A stretch of DNA of 64,000 nucleotides from Pararhizobium antarcticum (GTDB lineage Bacteria > Pseudomonadota > Alphaproteobacteria > Rhizobiales > Rhizobiaceae). This document shows, one piece after another, positions 54,868-64,000 of the stretch (its first letter is position 1; every line of letters starts with the position of its first letter). The DNA lies in NCBI RefSeq assembly GCF_001885585.1, contig NZ_LSRP01000024.1, forward strand, positions 1 to 64,000, read 5' to 3'. Under the pieces are notes generated by a model. That model did no database searches. It worked only from the letters and a program-made list of their open reading frames with translations, and was not told where the DNA came from. Both the position numbers and the translations under genes were made by a program.

Positions 54868-55428
54868 TTACGGTGCGCGAAAACGGTAGAAGTGCATCCG
54901 GGTGTCGCCGAAAACACGGTCCTCGATGAAGTCGAAACCGTCCTGTAGCACCGGGCGCACATCGGCACGCTCCTCAAGGATGACCAACGCATCCGGCAGA
55001 AGCCAGCGGCCGGATGCGGCGGACGCAAGGGCCTTTTCCCCCAGCCCCAGACCATAGGGCGGATCGGCAAAGACAAAATGAAAGGGATCGACGGTCGAAA
55101 CCGGGCCAAGATCCGTTGCATCGCGCCGGTAGACTTTCGCCCTGCCCTGCAGGCCGAAAGCTTCGATATTGGTGCGCAGCAGGCCCCGGCCTTCGGCACT
55201 GGTCTCGACGAACAGCGCCTGACGGCAACCGCGCGACAGGGCTTCCAGCCCCACCGCGCCGGTACCGGCAAAGAGGTCAAGGATCCGCGTGTCGTCCAGA
55301 GCCTCCGGATAGGCGTGGCTCAGGATGTTGAACAGGCTCTCGCGCGTCCGGTCCGTTGTCGGCCGGATGTCGCTGGAACTCGGGGACGCAAGCGAACGCC
55401 CGCGAAATTCACCGCCGACGATCCGCAC
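54868..55428 (-). CDS. rsmD: 16S rRNA (guanine(966)-N2)-methyltransferase
   Basis: 186 residues. RRxxx start MRIVGGEFRGRSLASP, then RPTTDRTRESLFNILSH, SAM site LDLFAGTGAVGLEALSRG, and FADPPYGLGLGEKAL, where DPPY is the m2G methyltransferase motif. It begins 6 bp after the rluB stop. Confidence 0.95.
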   Translation of the reverse strand: MRIVGGEFRGRSLASPSSSDIRPTTDRTRESLFNILSHAYPEALDDTRILDLFAGTGAVGLEALSRGCRQALFVETSAEGRGLLRTNIEAFGLQGRAKVYRRDATDLGPVSTVDPFHFVFADPPYGLGLGEKALASAASGRWLLPDALVILEERADVRPVLQDGFDFIEDRVFGDTRMHFYRFRAP

Positions 55429-55434
55429 GACCGG

Positions 55435-57588
55435 TCAGTTGCCCCGACCGCGCGGCTTGCCGCCGCCGGAAGGACGTCCACCGGCCGGCTTGCCGCCAGC
55501 GGGACGACCGCCCGGCTTGCCGCCGGGACCGCCTGCACGAGCGCCAAACGGTTTTGCCCCGCCCGGTTTCGCGCCGAAGGATTTTCCGCCGGAAGGCCTG
55601 TCGCCCGAGGGCTTGCCTGCGAACGGCCGATCACCATCGCGACGCGGCGGACGGTCTCCCTGGGGGCGATCCCCTTGAGGACGATCACCCCGTGGCGGAC
55701 GATCGCCTTGGGGACGATCACCCCGGGGGGGACGGTCGCTGAAAGCGCGCGGCTTGCGCTCGGCGCCATCGTCGCGGCTGAAGGACTTTTCGCCGAACGG
55801 CTTGCGCGGTCGGTCGCCCTGCGGGCGATCATCTCTTGGTCTGTCGGATCTTGGCCTATCGGATCCTGGCCTATCGGATCCTGGCCTGTCAGAACCGGGC
55901 CGATCAGAGCGTGGCTTGTCGGAGAAGGAGCGTGCTCCCTCCGGGCGTGGCTTGCGGTCGCCTGCCGGACGATCGCCGAACGAACGTTCCTCGCGCGGCT
56001 TGCGGTCGCTTTGGGCACGGTCGCCGAAACCACGCGGGGCGCGATCATCGCCACCGCCGCGCTTGCGGTCACCACCACGCGCATCATCGCGGCTTGGCTC
56101 TTCAGTTGCGCGAATCCAGTCCTTGTCGTCATCGTCGCGGGTGACCACGACGCGCGGGCCGCGATCGGGACGATCGTAGACGCTTGCCTTCTTGCGATCC
56201 GGATCGAACTTGCGCGCCGATTTCATCGGCGAGCCGTCCTTGGTCTTGCCATAGCGCTTGACGTTGGGCGCGCCTTCCGGACGGGCGCGACGGACGGGCT
56301 TCTCGCTCGCATCCGTGGCGGCGTCATCCTTCGGCTTGCGTTCGGCCACGGGGCGGGCGCCCGGGGCCATCCAGACATTCGCCTTGCGGGCCCTGAAACC
56401 CGGTTCGCGCTTCGGCTGGTCGTCAAATCGTGCAGGCGGCGCATCGCGGCCGCCGCGTTCCGGACCACGATCCGGGCGACCCGCCCGCTCGGGACGGCCG
56501 CCGCTTCTGTCGTCACGCCGGGTGTCGTCGCGTCGGGTATCGAGGCGCGACAAAGCGCGTTCGCGCTTGTCCTCCGGCTTTTCGCGGAAGGCACCGCGTT
56601 CGGGGCGCTCGGGCTTGGACGACCATTCGCTCTTCTGCGGCTTTTCTTCTTCCGCCGGCGCATTGTCGAACAGCGGCGCATCGAAATTGGCCTTGGCGTC
56701 TTCGATCAGGCGGGGCCCGAGCTGGTCGCGCAGGGTGCGGCCGCGGATTTCCTGGGCCTTGCCTTCGGCCAGTTCGCCGAGCTGGAACGGACCATAGGAG
56801 ATACGGATCAGCCGGTTCACGTCGAGGCCAAGCGCGCCCATGACGTTCTTGATCTCGCGGTTCTTGCCTTCGCGCAGACCCATGGTGATCCAGACATTTG
56901 CGCCCTGCACCTTGTCGAGCGTCGCCTCGATCGAGCCATAGAGCACGCCGTCGACGGCGATGCCGTCCTTCAGCTTGTCGAGTTCGGCCTGCTCGATCGT
57001 GCCATGGGCGCGCACGCGGTAGCGGCGCAGCCAGCCCGTCGACGGCAGTTCGAGAACCCGGGCCAGACCGCCATCATTGGTCAGGAGCAAAAGGCCTTCG
57101 GTGTTGATGTCGAGACGGCCGATCGACAGCACGCGCGGCAGATCTTCCGGCAGGTTGTCGAAAACAGTCTGGCGGCCTTCCGGATCGGAATTGGTGGTCA
57201 CCAGGCCGGTCGGCTTGTGGTAGAGCCAGAGACGGGTGCGCTCGATGCCGCGGATCGGCTCGCCATCGACCTCGATATGATCGGAGAGCGTCGCGTTGAC
57301 GACCGGGCTGTCGAGCAGCTTGCCGTTCAACCGGACGCGGCCTTCCATGATCATACGCTCGATGTCGCGGCGCGAAGCGACGCCGGCGCGGGCCATGATC
57401 TTGGAGATGCGCTGCGGCTCTTCGCCGGTGGCAGCCGCGGCCGCCGCCGAAACCCGGGGCTTGCGTGGCTTTTCGACGCCGGAATCGGACGCATCGGGCT
57501 TGCGCGCTTCGGAAGCGGGCTTCCTGTCGCGGGTCTTGTCACCGGTCGGCTTGCCGCCGGGCCGCTGGGGCTTGTCTTTGAATGTCAT
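55435..57588 (-). CDS. rluB: RluB/RsuA-family pseudouridine synthase with long basic low-complexity tail
   Basis: 717 residues. S4-like RNA-binding domain about 58-105 (QRISKIMARAGVASRRDIER), catalytic domain about 115-300 with the catalytic Asp in SIGRLDINTEGLLLLTNDGG, LREGKNREIKNVM and LIRISYGPFQLGELAEG. It would modify 23S rRNA. The remaining roughly 415 residues are disordered and rich in Arg, Asp, Gly, Pro and Lys, with runs of GSDRP, SDRP and GDRPQ units. E. coli RluB has about 290 residues. The N-terminal 57 residues are also Lys/Pro-rich. Confidence 0.93.
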   Translation of the reverse strand: MTFKDKPQRPGGKPTGDKTRDRKPASEARKPDASDSGVEKPRKPRVSAAAAAATGEEPQRISKIMARAGVASRRDIERMIMEGRVRLNGKLLDSPVVNATLSDHIEVDGEPIRGIERTRLWLYHKPTGLVTTNSDPEGRQTVFDNLPEDLPRVLSIGRLDINTEGLLLLTNDGGLARVLELPSTGWLRRYRVRAHGTIEQAELDKLKDGIAVDGVLYGSIEATLDKVQGANVWITMGLREGKNREIKNVMGALGLDVNRLIRISYGPFQLGELAEGKAQEIRGRTLRDQLGPRLIEDAKANFDAPLFDNAPAEEEKPQKSEWSSKPERPERGAFREKPEDKRERALSRLDTRRDDTRRDDRSGGRPERAGRPDRGPERGGRDAPPARFDDQPKREPGFRARKANVWMAPGARPVAERKPKDDAATDASEKPVRRARPEGAPNVKRYGKTKDGSPMKSARKFDPDRKKASVYDRPDRGPRVVVTRDDDDKDWIRATEEPSRDDARGGDRKRGGGDDRAPRGFGDRAQSDRKPREERSFGDRPAGDRKPRPEGARSFSDKPRSDRPGSDRPGSDRPGSDRPRSDRPRDDRPQGDRPRKPFGEKSFSRDDGAERKPRAFSDRPPRGDRPQGDRPPRGDRPQGDRPQGDRPPRRDGDRPFAGKPSGDRPSGGKSFGAKPGGAKPFGARAGGPGGKPGGRPAGGKPAGGRPSGGGKPRGRGN

Positions 57589-57665
57589 TTGTGTTGCCTG
57601 CCTTTTGCGGCTGTCCTATCAGGTCGGGACTGATGCGTTAAGAGAAATTATCACAGGGTCGTCAA

Positions 57666-58115
57666 ATGGCCGAGACAAACCGTTTCATGGACCTCGCGCT
57701 CGGTGAGGCCCGGCTTGCGGCAGAGCGTGGCGAGGTTCCGGTCGGCGCAGTTCTGGTGCTCAACCGCGAGGTTCTCGCCAGCGCCGGCAACCGCACCCGC
57801 GAGCGCAACGACATCACCGCCCATGCCGAAATCGAGGTGATCCGGCAGGCCGCCGCCACGATCGGCGCGGAGCGATTGTCGGGGGCCGATCTCTATGTGA
57901 CGCTCGAACCCTGCACGATGTGCGCAGCCGCCATTTCCTTTGCCCGCATCCGCCGTCTCTATTATGGCGCCGACGATGCAAAGGGCGGCGGTGTCGAGAG
58001 CGGCGTCCGCTTCTTCGGCCAGCCGACCTGCCATCATGCGCCGGAGGTCTATTCCGGACTGGCGGCGCTGGAGGCTTCGGAGATCCTGAAAGGGTTTTTT
58101 GCAGGCCGGCGCTAA
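57666..58115 (+). CDS. tadA: tRNA(adenine(34)) deaminase
   Basis: 149 residues. The zinc deaminase that converts A34 to inosine in tRNA-Arg. The zinc site is HAEIEVIRQ and the PCxxC motif is TLEPCTMCAAAISFARI; AGNRTRERNDITAHAEIE and YYGADDAKGGGVESGVRFF are typical. It is divergent from rluB. Confidence 0.95.
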   Translation: MAETNRFMDLALGEARLAAERGEVPVGAVLVLNREVLASAGNRTRERNDITAHAEIEVIRQAAATIGAERLSGADLYVTLEPCTMCAAAISFARIRRLYYGADDAKGGGVESGVRFFGQPTCHHAPEVYSGLAALEASEILKGFFAGRR

Positions 58116-58126
58116 CCAAGGCGGGA

Positions 58127-58603
58127 TCAGCCGGCGGCGAAATCAGACAGCGTCCGGCCGCTCATCCGGTAGCGGATCCATTCAGTCTGCGGCTCGGCAC
58201 CGATCGCGTCATAGGCGCGGATCGCCGGGGTGTTCCAGTCGAGCACGCTCCATTCAAAACGGGCACAGCCCTTTTCGACCGCGACACGCGCCATATAGCG
58301 CAGCATCTGGCGGCCGGCACCGCTGCCGCGCTGGTCCGGCGTGATGTAGAGGTCTTCGAGATACAGCCCGTTGCGGGCCTTCCAGGTCGAATAGCTGTAG
58401 AACCAGACGGCAAAGCCGACCGGCAGACCATGCGTCTCGCAGATGGCCGCCTCGCAGACGGAGGACGGGCCAAACAGCGATGACCGCACGCTCTCGACTG
58501 TTGCCTCGACTTCGTCGCCGGCCTTTTCGTAGACGGCAAGTTCGGTGATGAACCGCAGGATCGTCTCGGCGTCTTCGGGTGCGGCGCGGCGGATCTCAAA
58601 CAT
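58127..58603 (-). CDS. GNAT family N-acetyltransferase (diamine acetyltransferase-like)
   Basis: 158 residues. GNAT fold: IRRAAPEDAETILRFITELA, LYLEDLYITPDQRGSGAGRQ (acetyl-CoA pyrophosphate loop RGSGAG), and RFEWSVLDWNTPAIRAYDAI. It is similar to spermidine/diamine acetyltransferases and small aminoglycoside-type GNATs; the substrate is unknown. Confidence 0.9.
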   Translation of the reverse strand: MFEIRRAAPEDAETILRFITELAVYEKAGDEVEATVESVRSSLFGPSSVCEAAICETHGLPVGFAVWFYSYSTWKARNGLYLEDLYITPDQRGSGAGRQMLRYMARVAVEKGCARFEWSVLDWNTPAIRAYDAIGAEPQTEWIRYRMSGRTLSDFAAG

Positions 58604-58775
58604 GGCAACCGTGCGCGGGGACCGAGTGGGACGCTTTTGACATTTGAAACCCCTCAGCCGTGATCTCGCAGATCAATTGCCGCATGCAGGCTGCTAGAAT
58701 CATGGCGTTGCTGGTGGTCTTCAAGAGTGCGACATTATCTGTCGAACCGCTCGGAGCGGTCGAAGATGTCACGAT

Positions 58776-59393
58776 CTAGAATACATCCCACCATTTCTTG
58801 CCACTACCCTTGACCTCGGCTTCCTTCTTGCGGCGACGCTCCTTGACCTTCTCGTCTTCGCCGAGATCGGCCTTGGCCTCTTCCGGAAGGGCGCGATAGG
58901 CGAGCGGCGGATCGCTGAGGAAGCGGCGCTTGTCGGAATAGGCGCCCATCTCGATCTTGCGGGCTTCGCGATAGGCAGCCTGCTGCTCCTTGGCGGTCAG
59001 GCGACGGCCATTGGCATTGGATTTGGCAAGCGGAGAAACATAGCCGATCTGGTCGCTGTTCTCGTCCGCCTCGGCGACGAGGCGCAAGCGTGTCTCTTCC
59101 GGCGATTCAAGCCATTGCGGGTTGTCCTTGGTGGCAACAGACTGCTGTGGCTGGATCAGAGACGCCTGCTCCTGCGATGGCGGCAGAACCAGCGATGGAC
59201 GCGGCTGATACTTGACGTTGCTCTTGGGGCCTGACTGGAAGGAAACCGCGCTGCCCAGGTCATCCATCAGATGTTCGCCGGCGGTCTTGTCGGTTCCATA
59301 GGTCGGACCGCCGATGCAGCCGGTCAGCAGAGCACTGCCCATAACAACGCCGACAATACCGGCAATCCCTCGAAACTCTCGCGTCACGCTCAT
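58776..59393 (-). CDS. conserved lipoprotein of unknown function
   Basis: 205 residues. The signal peptide ends in the lipobox LLTGC, with IGGPTYGTDKTAGEHLMDDL directly after. The mature part is hydrophilic (ESPEETRLRLVAEADENSDQ, RRLTAKEQQAAYREARKIEM). GAAGGG lies upstream of the ATG at 59393. It follows ileS by 137 bp; a hairpin CCGCT-cgg-AGCGG follows at 58747-58759. Confidence 0.85.
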   Translation of the reverse strand: MSVTREFRGIAGIVGVVMGSALLTGCIGGPTYGTDKTAGEHLMDDLGSAVSFQSGPKSNVKYQPRPSLVLPPSQEQASLIQPQQSVATKDNPQWLESPEETRLRLVAEADENSDQIGYVSPLAKSNANGRRLTAKEQQAAYREARKIEMGAYSDKRRFLSDPPLAYRALPEEAKADLGEDEKVKERRRKKEAEVKGSGKKWWDVF

Positions 59394-59530
59394 GAAAACC
59401 CTTCCAGCAATGCTGGCACGAACACCAGTCCAGACAGCACCCTGCGCCCCATGACGGATAAATCCGCCAAATTTCAGGCAGGTTTTACCGGATGAGAGGC
59501 GAAAGCGCAATTCACCCGGTAAATTATCCG

Positions 59531-62500
59531 TTAAGCGGAAAAGCCCAGTTCCTTCAGCGCCGCCGCATCACGGGCCGACACATCGGGATAGGCGGGGTCA
59601 GACCCGACATCCCGCGTCACCTTCCACGAGCGGGCGCATTTGACGCCATCCGCCAGTTTCGGCTCGACGGATACCTTCGTGCCATCCTCGAGACGGAACG
59701 CATCCGACGGTCCTTCGCCGGCGACAACCGTGATATCCGAGGTGATGCAGATCTCGGCAAAGTCGAGACCGTCAAGGGCTGCCAGAAGGGCTGCATCGGC
59801 GACATGCACGACCGGGGCTGCCTCGAGCGAGGAGCCGATCCGCTTGTCCTTGCGCTCGACTTCCAGCGCGCCGGTGACGGCACGGCGCACGGTGCGGACC
59901 TGTCTCCACTTTTCGGCGACGGTGTCGTTCGACCAGTCGGCCGGGATATCCGGGAACTGTTCCAGATGCACCGAAACGGCATTCGGATCGCGCGACAGCC
60001 AGGCCTCTTCGGTGGTGAACGGCATCATCGGCGCAAACCACAGAACCAGGCAATCGAACAGCTTGCGGATGACGAACAGGGACGCGCGGCGCTTGACGCT
60101 CGACGGCGCATCGCAATAGAGCGTATCCTTGCGGATGTCGAAATAGAAGGCCGACAGCTCGACATTGGCGAAATCGGTAAGCGCGCGGGTGATGCGCTTG
60201 AAGTCGAATTCGTCATAGGCCTTGCGCACTAGCTGATCGAGTTCGAAGAGCCGATGCAGCATCAGCTTTTCGAGTTCCGGCAGCTCGGCATAGGCAATCT
60301 CGTCGCCCTTGTCGTGGGCGAGCGTGCCGAGCATCCAGCGCAGGGTGTTGCGGATCTTGCGGTAGCTGTCGATATTGGTCTGGATGATCGTCTTTCCGAC
60401 GCGCAGGTCCTCGGCATAGTCCGACGACATGACCCAGAGGCGCAGGATGTCGGCGCCGGCATCCTTCATGATGGTCTGCGGCGCCGTGACATTGCCCTTC
60501 GACTTCGACATCTTCTCGCCCTTCTCATCCATGATGAACCCATGGGTGACGACTGCGTCATAGGGCGCACGGCCACGCGTCGCGCAGCTTTCGAGCAGCG
60601 ACGAGTGGAACCAGCCGCGATGCTGGTCGGAGCCTTCGAGATAGACGTCGGCCGGCCATTTCAGGTCCGGGCGGTCTTCCAGCGTAAACGTGTGGGTGCA
60701 GCCTGAATCAAACCAGACGTCGAGGATGTCTGACACCATCTGCCACTTGTCGGCATCATGGGCATTGCCCAGGAACCGTTCCTTGGCACCTGCGGCAAAC
60801 CAGGCATCGGCGCCTTCGTTCTCGAAGGCTGCGAGGATGCGGGTGTTGACCTCTTCGTCCTGCAGAACATTGCCTTCAGCATCCGCGAAGACGCAGATCG
60901 GCACGCCCCAGGCACGCTGGCGCGACAATACCCAGTCCGGGCGACCCTCGATCATGGCGCGCAGGCGGTTCTGGCCGGCGGCGGGCACGAAGCGGGTGTC
61001 GTCGATGGCCGACAGAGCGCGCGAGCGCAGCGTCGTGCCGTCGCCCAGTTCCTTGTCCATGTAGACGAACCATTGCGGCGTGTTGCGGAAGATGATCGGC
61101 TTCTTCGAGCGCCAGGAATGCGGGTATTCATGCTTGATCCGGCCACGGGCAAACAGGTTGCCGGCCGCGATCAGCGCATCCATGACCCGCTTGTTGGCGT
61201 CGCCCTTCTTGCCGTTGTCATCCATGACGCGGGCAGCACCGCCTTCGGCCGACGGGCCGAAACCGGTGGCTTCGTCGGTGTAGAAACCGTCATCGCCGAC
61301 GGTAAAGGGGATTTTCGACGAGATGCCGCGCGCTTCCAGCGCACGGGCATTGGCCATCCAGGCTTCAAAGTCTTCGCGGCCGTGCGATGGCGCCGTGTGG
61401 ACAAAGCCGGTGCCGGCATCGTCGGTGACGTGATCGCCGTCGAGGAGGGGGACGAGAAAGTCGTAGCCGAGGGATGCAAGGGGGTGGGCACAGGTGATGG
61501 CGGAGAGTTCGGCGCCAGTGACGTCTCGGACCAGCTTGAAGGTGACTTTGGCCTTGGTGGCGCAATCCTCTGCCAGACGCTTGGCGAAGATCAGCTTTTC
61601 GCCCGGCTGCGGTCCGAAATCGTTGACGGCTTCGGTGACTTCATAAAGGCCGTATTCGATGCGCGACGAGTAAGAGATCGCGCGGTTGCCGGGGATCGTC
61701 CACGGCGTGGTGGTCCAGATGACGACGGAGGCGGACGTCAGATCCTTAACAAATGCCAAGTCTTCGGGCAGTGCAACAGCTTCACCCGGAGCTCGATCCA
61801 AATTCTGGACATTTGCAACGCCTGCCGCAAAGCTGTGCCTCGACATATCCATGCTCACCACCGGAAACTTCACCCAAATCGTGTCGCTCTCGACCTCGTG
61901 ATATTCCACCTCAGCCTCGGCCAGCGCCGTGCGCTCGACGACCGACCACATGATCGGCTTGGAACCGCGATAGAGCTGGCCGGATTTGGCGATCTTCAGC
62001 AGTTCGCCGGCGATGCGGGCTTCCGCGTGGAAGTTCATCGTCGTGTAGGGCTTGTCGAAATCACCCTCGATGCCGAGGCGGCGGAATTCTTCCGACTGGA
62101 TGTCGATCCAGCCCTGGGCGAAGTCGCGGCATTCCCTGCGGAATTCGTTGATCGGGACGTCGTTCTTGTCCTTGCCCTTGGCGCGATAGGCTTCCTCGAT
62201 CTTCCATTCGATCGGCAGGCCGTGGCAATCCCAGCCCGGCACGTAGTTGGCATCGAACCCGCGCATCTGGAACGAGCGGGTGATGACGTCCTTCAGCACC
62301 TTGTTGAGCGCATGGCCGATATGGATATTGCCGTTGGCATAGGGCGGGCCGTCATGCAGCACGAACTTTTCCCTGCCAGCGGCAGACGCGCGCAGCTTCT
62401 TGTAGAGGTCCATCTGGCGCCATTTGGCGGCCATTTCCGGCTCCTTCTGCGGCAGGCCTGCGCGCATCGGGAATTCGGTTTCGGGCAGATAGAGTGTCTT

Positions 62501-62533
62501 GGAATAATCGAGTTTTTCGGCAGTTTCGGTCAT
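59531..62533 (-). CDS. ileS: isoleucine--tRNA ligase
   Basis: 1000 residues. Class I synthetase with the HIGH motif in [20 protein letters not shown], an editing domain, and the KMSKS motif in [39 protein letters not shown] precedes editing. The C-terminal region reads [21 protein letters not shown] chose the ATG at 62533 ([20 protein letters not shown]). The upstream 311 bp hold its promoter region and the divergent TA promoter. Confidence 0.97.
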   Translation of the reverse strand: MTETAEKLDYSKTLYLPETEFPMRAGLPQKEPEMAAKWRQMDLYKKLRASAAGREKFVLHDGPPYANGNIHIGHALNKVLKDVITRSFQMRGFDANYVPGWDCHGLPIEWKIEEAYRAKGKDKNDVPINEFRRECRDFAQGWIDIQSEEFRRLGIEGDFDKPYTTMNFHAEARIAGELLKIAKSGQLYRGSKPIMWSVVERTALAEAEVEYHEVESDTIWVKFPVVSMDMSRHSFAAGVANVQNLDRAPGEAVALPEDLAFVKDLTSASVVIWTTTPWTIPGNRAISYSSRIEYGLYEVTEAVNDFGPQPGEKLIFAKRLAEDCATKAKVTFKLVRDVTGAELSAITCAHPLASLGYDFLVPLLDGDHVTDDAGTGFVHTAPSHGREDFEAWMANARALEARGISSKIPFTVGDDGFYTDEATGFGPSAEGGAARVMDDNGKKGDANKRVMDALIAAGNLFARGRIKHEYPHSWRSKKPIIFRNTPQWFVYMDKELGDGTTLRSRALSAIDDTRFVPAAGQNRLRAMIEGRPDWVLSRQRAWGVPICVFADAEGNVLQDEEVNTRILAAFENEGADAWFAAGAKERFLGNAHDADKWQMVSDILDVWFDSGCTHTFTLEDRPDLKWPADVYLEGSDQHRGWFHSSLLESCATRGRAPYDAVVTHGFIMDEKGEKMSKSKGNVTAPQTIMKDAGADILRLWVMSSDYAEDLRVGKTIIQTNIDSYRKIRNTLRWMLGTLAHDKGDEIAYAELPELEKLMLHRLFELDQLVRKAYDEFDFKRITRALTDFANVELSAFYFDIRKDTLYCDAPSSVKRRASLFVIRKLFDCLVLWFAPMMPFTTEEAWLSRDPNAVSVHLEQFPDIPADWSNDTVAEKWRQVRTVRRAVTGALEVERKDKRIGSSLEAAPVVHVADAALLAALDGLDFAEICITSDITVVAGEGPSDAFRLEDGTKVSVEPKLADGVKCARSWKVTRDVGSDPAYPDVSARDAAALKELGFSA

Positions 62534-62787
62534 GGATGTTGCAATCGTCTCTGGGCGCGACTGGCCGCGCATGCGAACGGAAAATTGGAGAGTGGCGGAG
62601 GGGCGCTGCGGGCAACGCCGAAAACCCGGACCTCCCGGCAGCCATCAAAGCGCGCGGAAGGCCGGGCCTGTAATTCGCAGATCAATCATCAATCGACGAC
62701 GAGGGCTCATGGTGCCGGTTCTTTAAGGGGTTTTCCGCTGGAAAGGAAGAGGAAACTGGGATGCGACGGGCGGGGAAAGCGGCGCCG

Positions 62788-62816
62788 TTGTGCATTGTGC
62801 CAGATGCGCGTATATT
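62788..62816 (+). promoter_or_regulatory. promoter of the Xre/RES toxin-antitoxin pair
   Basis: TTGTGC at 62788-62793 and TATATT at 62811-62816 with a 17-bp spacer. The start site is predicted near 62823, about 22 nt before the antitoxin ATG. The rest of the gap 62534-62844 holds no gene. Confidence 0.55.
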
Positions 62817-62844
62817 TGTGGGCAGATGGCAGGGAGCTGATCTG

Positions 62845-63258
62845 ATGGATGCACAACGGCAGGAAATCATCGATAGCACGGACATTCGTGAACGGCTGGA
62901 TATTGCCTCGAAAGGCCTGATGAAGCATTTCGACGGCTGGACAGTTTCGAGCCTCACTGCGCTCGGCTTCACCATGGATGAACTCTACCGTTTTGTGGCC
63001 CCGCGCCGGACGCTGGCACGACGCATCGCCAAGGGAGAACGGCTGACCGTTGCGGAAAACGACAGCGCTATCAGGCTGATGCGCGTCGTCGAGATGGCCG
63101 ACCGTGTCTTTGAGAACCCGGAAAAGGCGCGGCGTTGGCTGCGCAAGCCCAATCGCGGTCTCGACGGGATCGTGCCGCTGGACCTGCTCGAGTCCGAGAC
63201 GGGCGCGCGACTTGTAGAGGACGTGCTGCACCGGATCGACCACGGGATTTTTGCCTGA
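62845..63258 (+). CDS. Xre/MbcA/ParS-type antitoxin (DUF2384)
   Basis: 137 residues. An N-terminal HTH-like region and a C-terminal toxin-binding domain (LRKPNRGLDGIVPLDLLESE, GARLVEDVLHRIDHGIFA), typical of antitoxins paired with RES-domain toxins. AGGGAG precedes the ATG at 62845. The toxin gene starts 3 nt after the stop. Confidence 0.88.
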   Translation: MDAQRQEIIDSTDIRERLDIASKGLMKHFDGWTVSSLTALGFTMDELYRFVAPRRTLARRIAKGERLTVAENDSAIRLMRVVEMADRVFENPEKARRWLRKPNRGLDGIVPLDLLESETGARLVEDVLHRIDHGIFA

Positions 63259-63261
63259 GCC

Positions 63262-63696
63262 ATGATCCTCTGGCGCGTCTCCAATTATGCCGACCTTTCC
63301 GGCGATGGCGGACTGATTGCGGCCGGCCGCTGGCACGAAAAAGGTATCCCGGTGGTCTATTGCTGCGACCATCCCTCGACATGCCTTCTCGAAATTCTGG
63401 TCCATGTCGATATCGAAGATCTGCCTGATGACTATCAGCTTTTGAAGATCGATTGCCCTGATGATGTCGCCGTCGCCACGATCTCCATGGATCACGCACA
63501 GTTCGATGATCTGGACTGGACCCGGCGCGAAGGCAGCGGCCTGCTTGCGGAGAACAGCTGCTGCCTGATCCCGGTCCCTTCGGTTATCATGCCGGAAGCG
63601 ACCAATTTCATCATCAATCCCCGCCATCCCGATGCCAACAGGCTGAAGATCGAGAAAGCCATTCGCTACCCCTTCGACAGCCGGCTTTTGCGATAA
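63262..63696 (+). CDS. RES-domain toxin (NAD+ phosphorylase family)
   Basis: 144 residues. RES-domain signature: LWRVSNYADLSGDGGLIAAG with the Arg, GRWHEKGIPVVYCCDHPSTC with a conserved Glu-rich segment (LLEILVHVD), and a final NPRHPDANRLKIEKAIRYPF. Characterised RES toxins degrade NAD+. Its stop codon ends at 63696, directly next to the stop of ribF at 63697 on the other strand. Confidence 0.88.
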   Translation: MILWRVSNYADLSGDGGLIAAGRWHEKGIPVVYCCDHPSTCLLEILVHVDIEDLPDDYQLLKIDCPDDVAVATISMDHAQFDDLDWTRREGSGLLAENSCCLIPVPSVIMPEATNFIINPRHPDANRLKIEKAIRYPFDSRLLR

Positions 63697-64000
63697 TCAG
63701 AAGGCCAGCTTGTCGTCGATCGGGCTGAGCGGCGTGACGCCTGAGAGAAGCGCGCGGGCTTCGGCATCGTCCTTCTTCATCTGGACGACCAGCGCATCGA
63801 GGCCGTCGAATTTCAGCTCGTCGCGCAGATGGCCGAAGAAGGAGACAGAACAGATTTCGCCATAGAGATCGGCGTCGAAGTCGAAGACGAAGGTTTCGAG
63901 CAGCGCGATGCCGTTGCTGGCGACCGTCGGGCGCTTGCCGAAGCTGGCGACGCCCTTGTGGCTGCTGCCATCGGCGCGGCGGAAGCGCACGGCATAAATG
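63697..64000 (-). CDS. ribF: bifunctional riboflavin kinase/FAD synthetase, C-terminal part (cut by window edge)
   Basis: About 100 residues of the C-terminal riboflavin kinase domain: VRFRRADGSSHKGVASFGKR, ALLETFVFDFDADLYGEICS, and VSFFGHLRDELKFDGLDALV. RibF makes FMN and FAD. The gene is in the same direction as ileS, with the TA pair on the opposite strand between them; ribF-ileS adjacency is usual in rhizobia. Confidence 0.92.
   Translation of the reverse strand, partial: IYAVRFRRADGSSHKGVASFGKRPTVASNGIALLETFVFDFDADLYGEICSVSFFGHLRDELKFDGLDALVVQMKKDDAEARALLSGVTPLSPIDDKLAF

Noticed and set aside
49281-57633. Very long antisense ORFs (for example 880 codons at 49281-51923 and 851 codons at 55078-57633)
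   Set aside because: They are opposite well-recognised genes (waaA, cysQ-like, pmbA, rluB) and have shadow-type composition; GC-rich DNA often leaves these frames open.

Overview
This window is high-GC chromosomal DNA from an alphaproteobacterium, most likely of the family Rhizobiaceae (Rhizobium/Agrobacterium group). The evidence is a split F0 ATP synthase cluster with separate b and b' genes, the pmbA-cysQ-DUF4170-waaA and lpxK/DUF2093/mutL neighbourhoods, IclR-controlled DeLey-Doudoroff sugar genes, a rhizobial-type flagellin and a perfect CtrA box. I cannot name a species. I found no rRNA or tRNA gene, CRISPR array, prophage or insertion sequence. It reads as core chromosome with small insertions.

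Layout. 1-9.9 kb: a DUF2207/LemA pair split by a class-I-like EPSP synthase, glyQ, a ParDE-type toxin-antitoxin (TA) pair, an SppA-type protease, a TrmN6-like methyltransferase, DUF2007 and a long-chain polyprenyl diphosphate synthase. 10-16.4 kb: a TPR lipid-free secreted protein, ispE, moaB, a small glycosyltransferase, a PA0069-type radical SAM protein and rnhB. 16.4-19.2 kb: the F0 operon atpI-B-E-F'-F, with an in-frame 27-bp tandem repeat at the end of atpI. 19.5-25.5 kb: a SleB-type wall hydrolase, kup, corA and an Mrp ATPase with a His-rich linker. 25.5-31.3 kb: a candidate small RNA locus, a chemoreceptor, two tandem LuxR paralogues and an IclR regulator.

31.4-34.7 kb is a galactose-type oxidative operon: SDR dehydrogenase, DgoK, DgoA and SMP-30 lactonase. 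A good sigma70-like promoter and a perfect IclR-style dyad precede it. 34.9-41.7 kb holds a secreted PRC-barrel protein, an MttB-family methyltransferase with a divergent LysR gene, a GGDEF-EAL protein and a PAS-PAS-receiver protein that lacks a kinase domain. A perfect TTAA-N7-TTAA CtrA box lies between the last gene and mutL.

41.8-54 kb carries mutL, DUF2093 and the lipid A/Kdo genes (lpxK, waaA, DUF4170, cysQ-like, pmbA). Between lpxK and waaA lie an orphan flagellin, a 24-residue membrane microprotein, two more small genes and a HAD phosphatase. A Kef-type K+/H+ antiporter follows. 54-64 kb carries a patatin, rsmD, an RluB-type pseudouridine synthase with a roughly 400-residue low-complexity tail, tadA, a GNAT acetyltransferase, a lipoprotein, ileS, an Xre/RES TA pair and the 3' end of ribF.

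The most unusual features are: two unrelated TA modules, each beside an aminoacyl-tRNA synthetase gene and on the opposite strand; the orphan flagellin and microprotein island inside the lipid A genes; the kinase-less PAS-receiver gene and c-di-GMP gene near a CtrA box; the paired LuxR proteins with degraded AHL pockets; and the plus-strand terminators in the mrp-mcp gap, which suggest an unannotated transcript.
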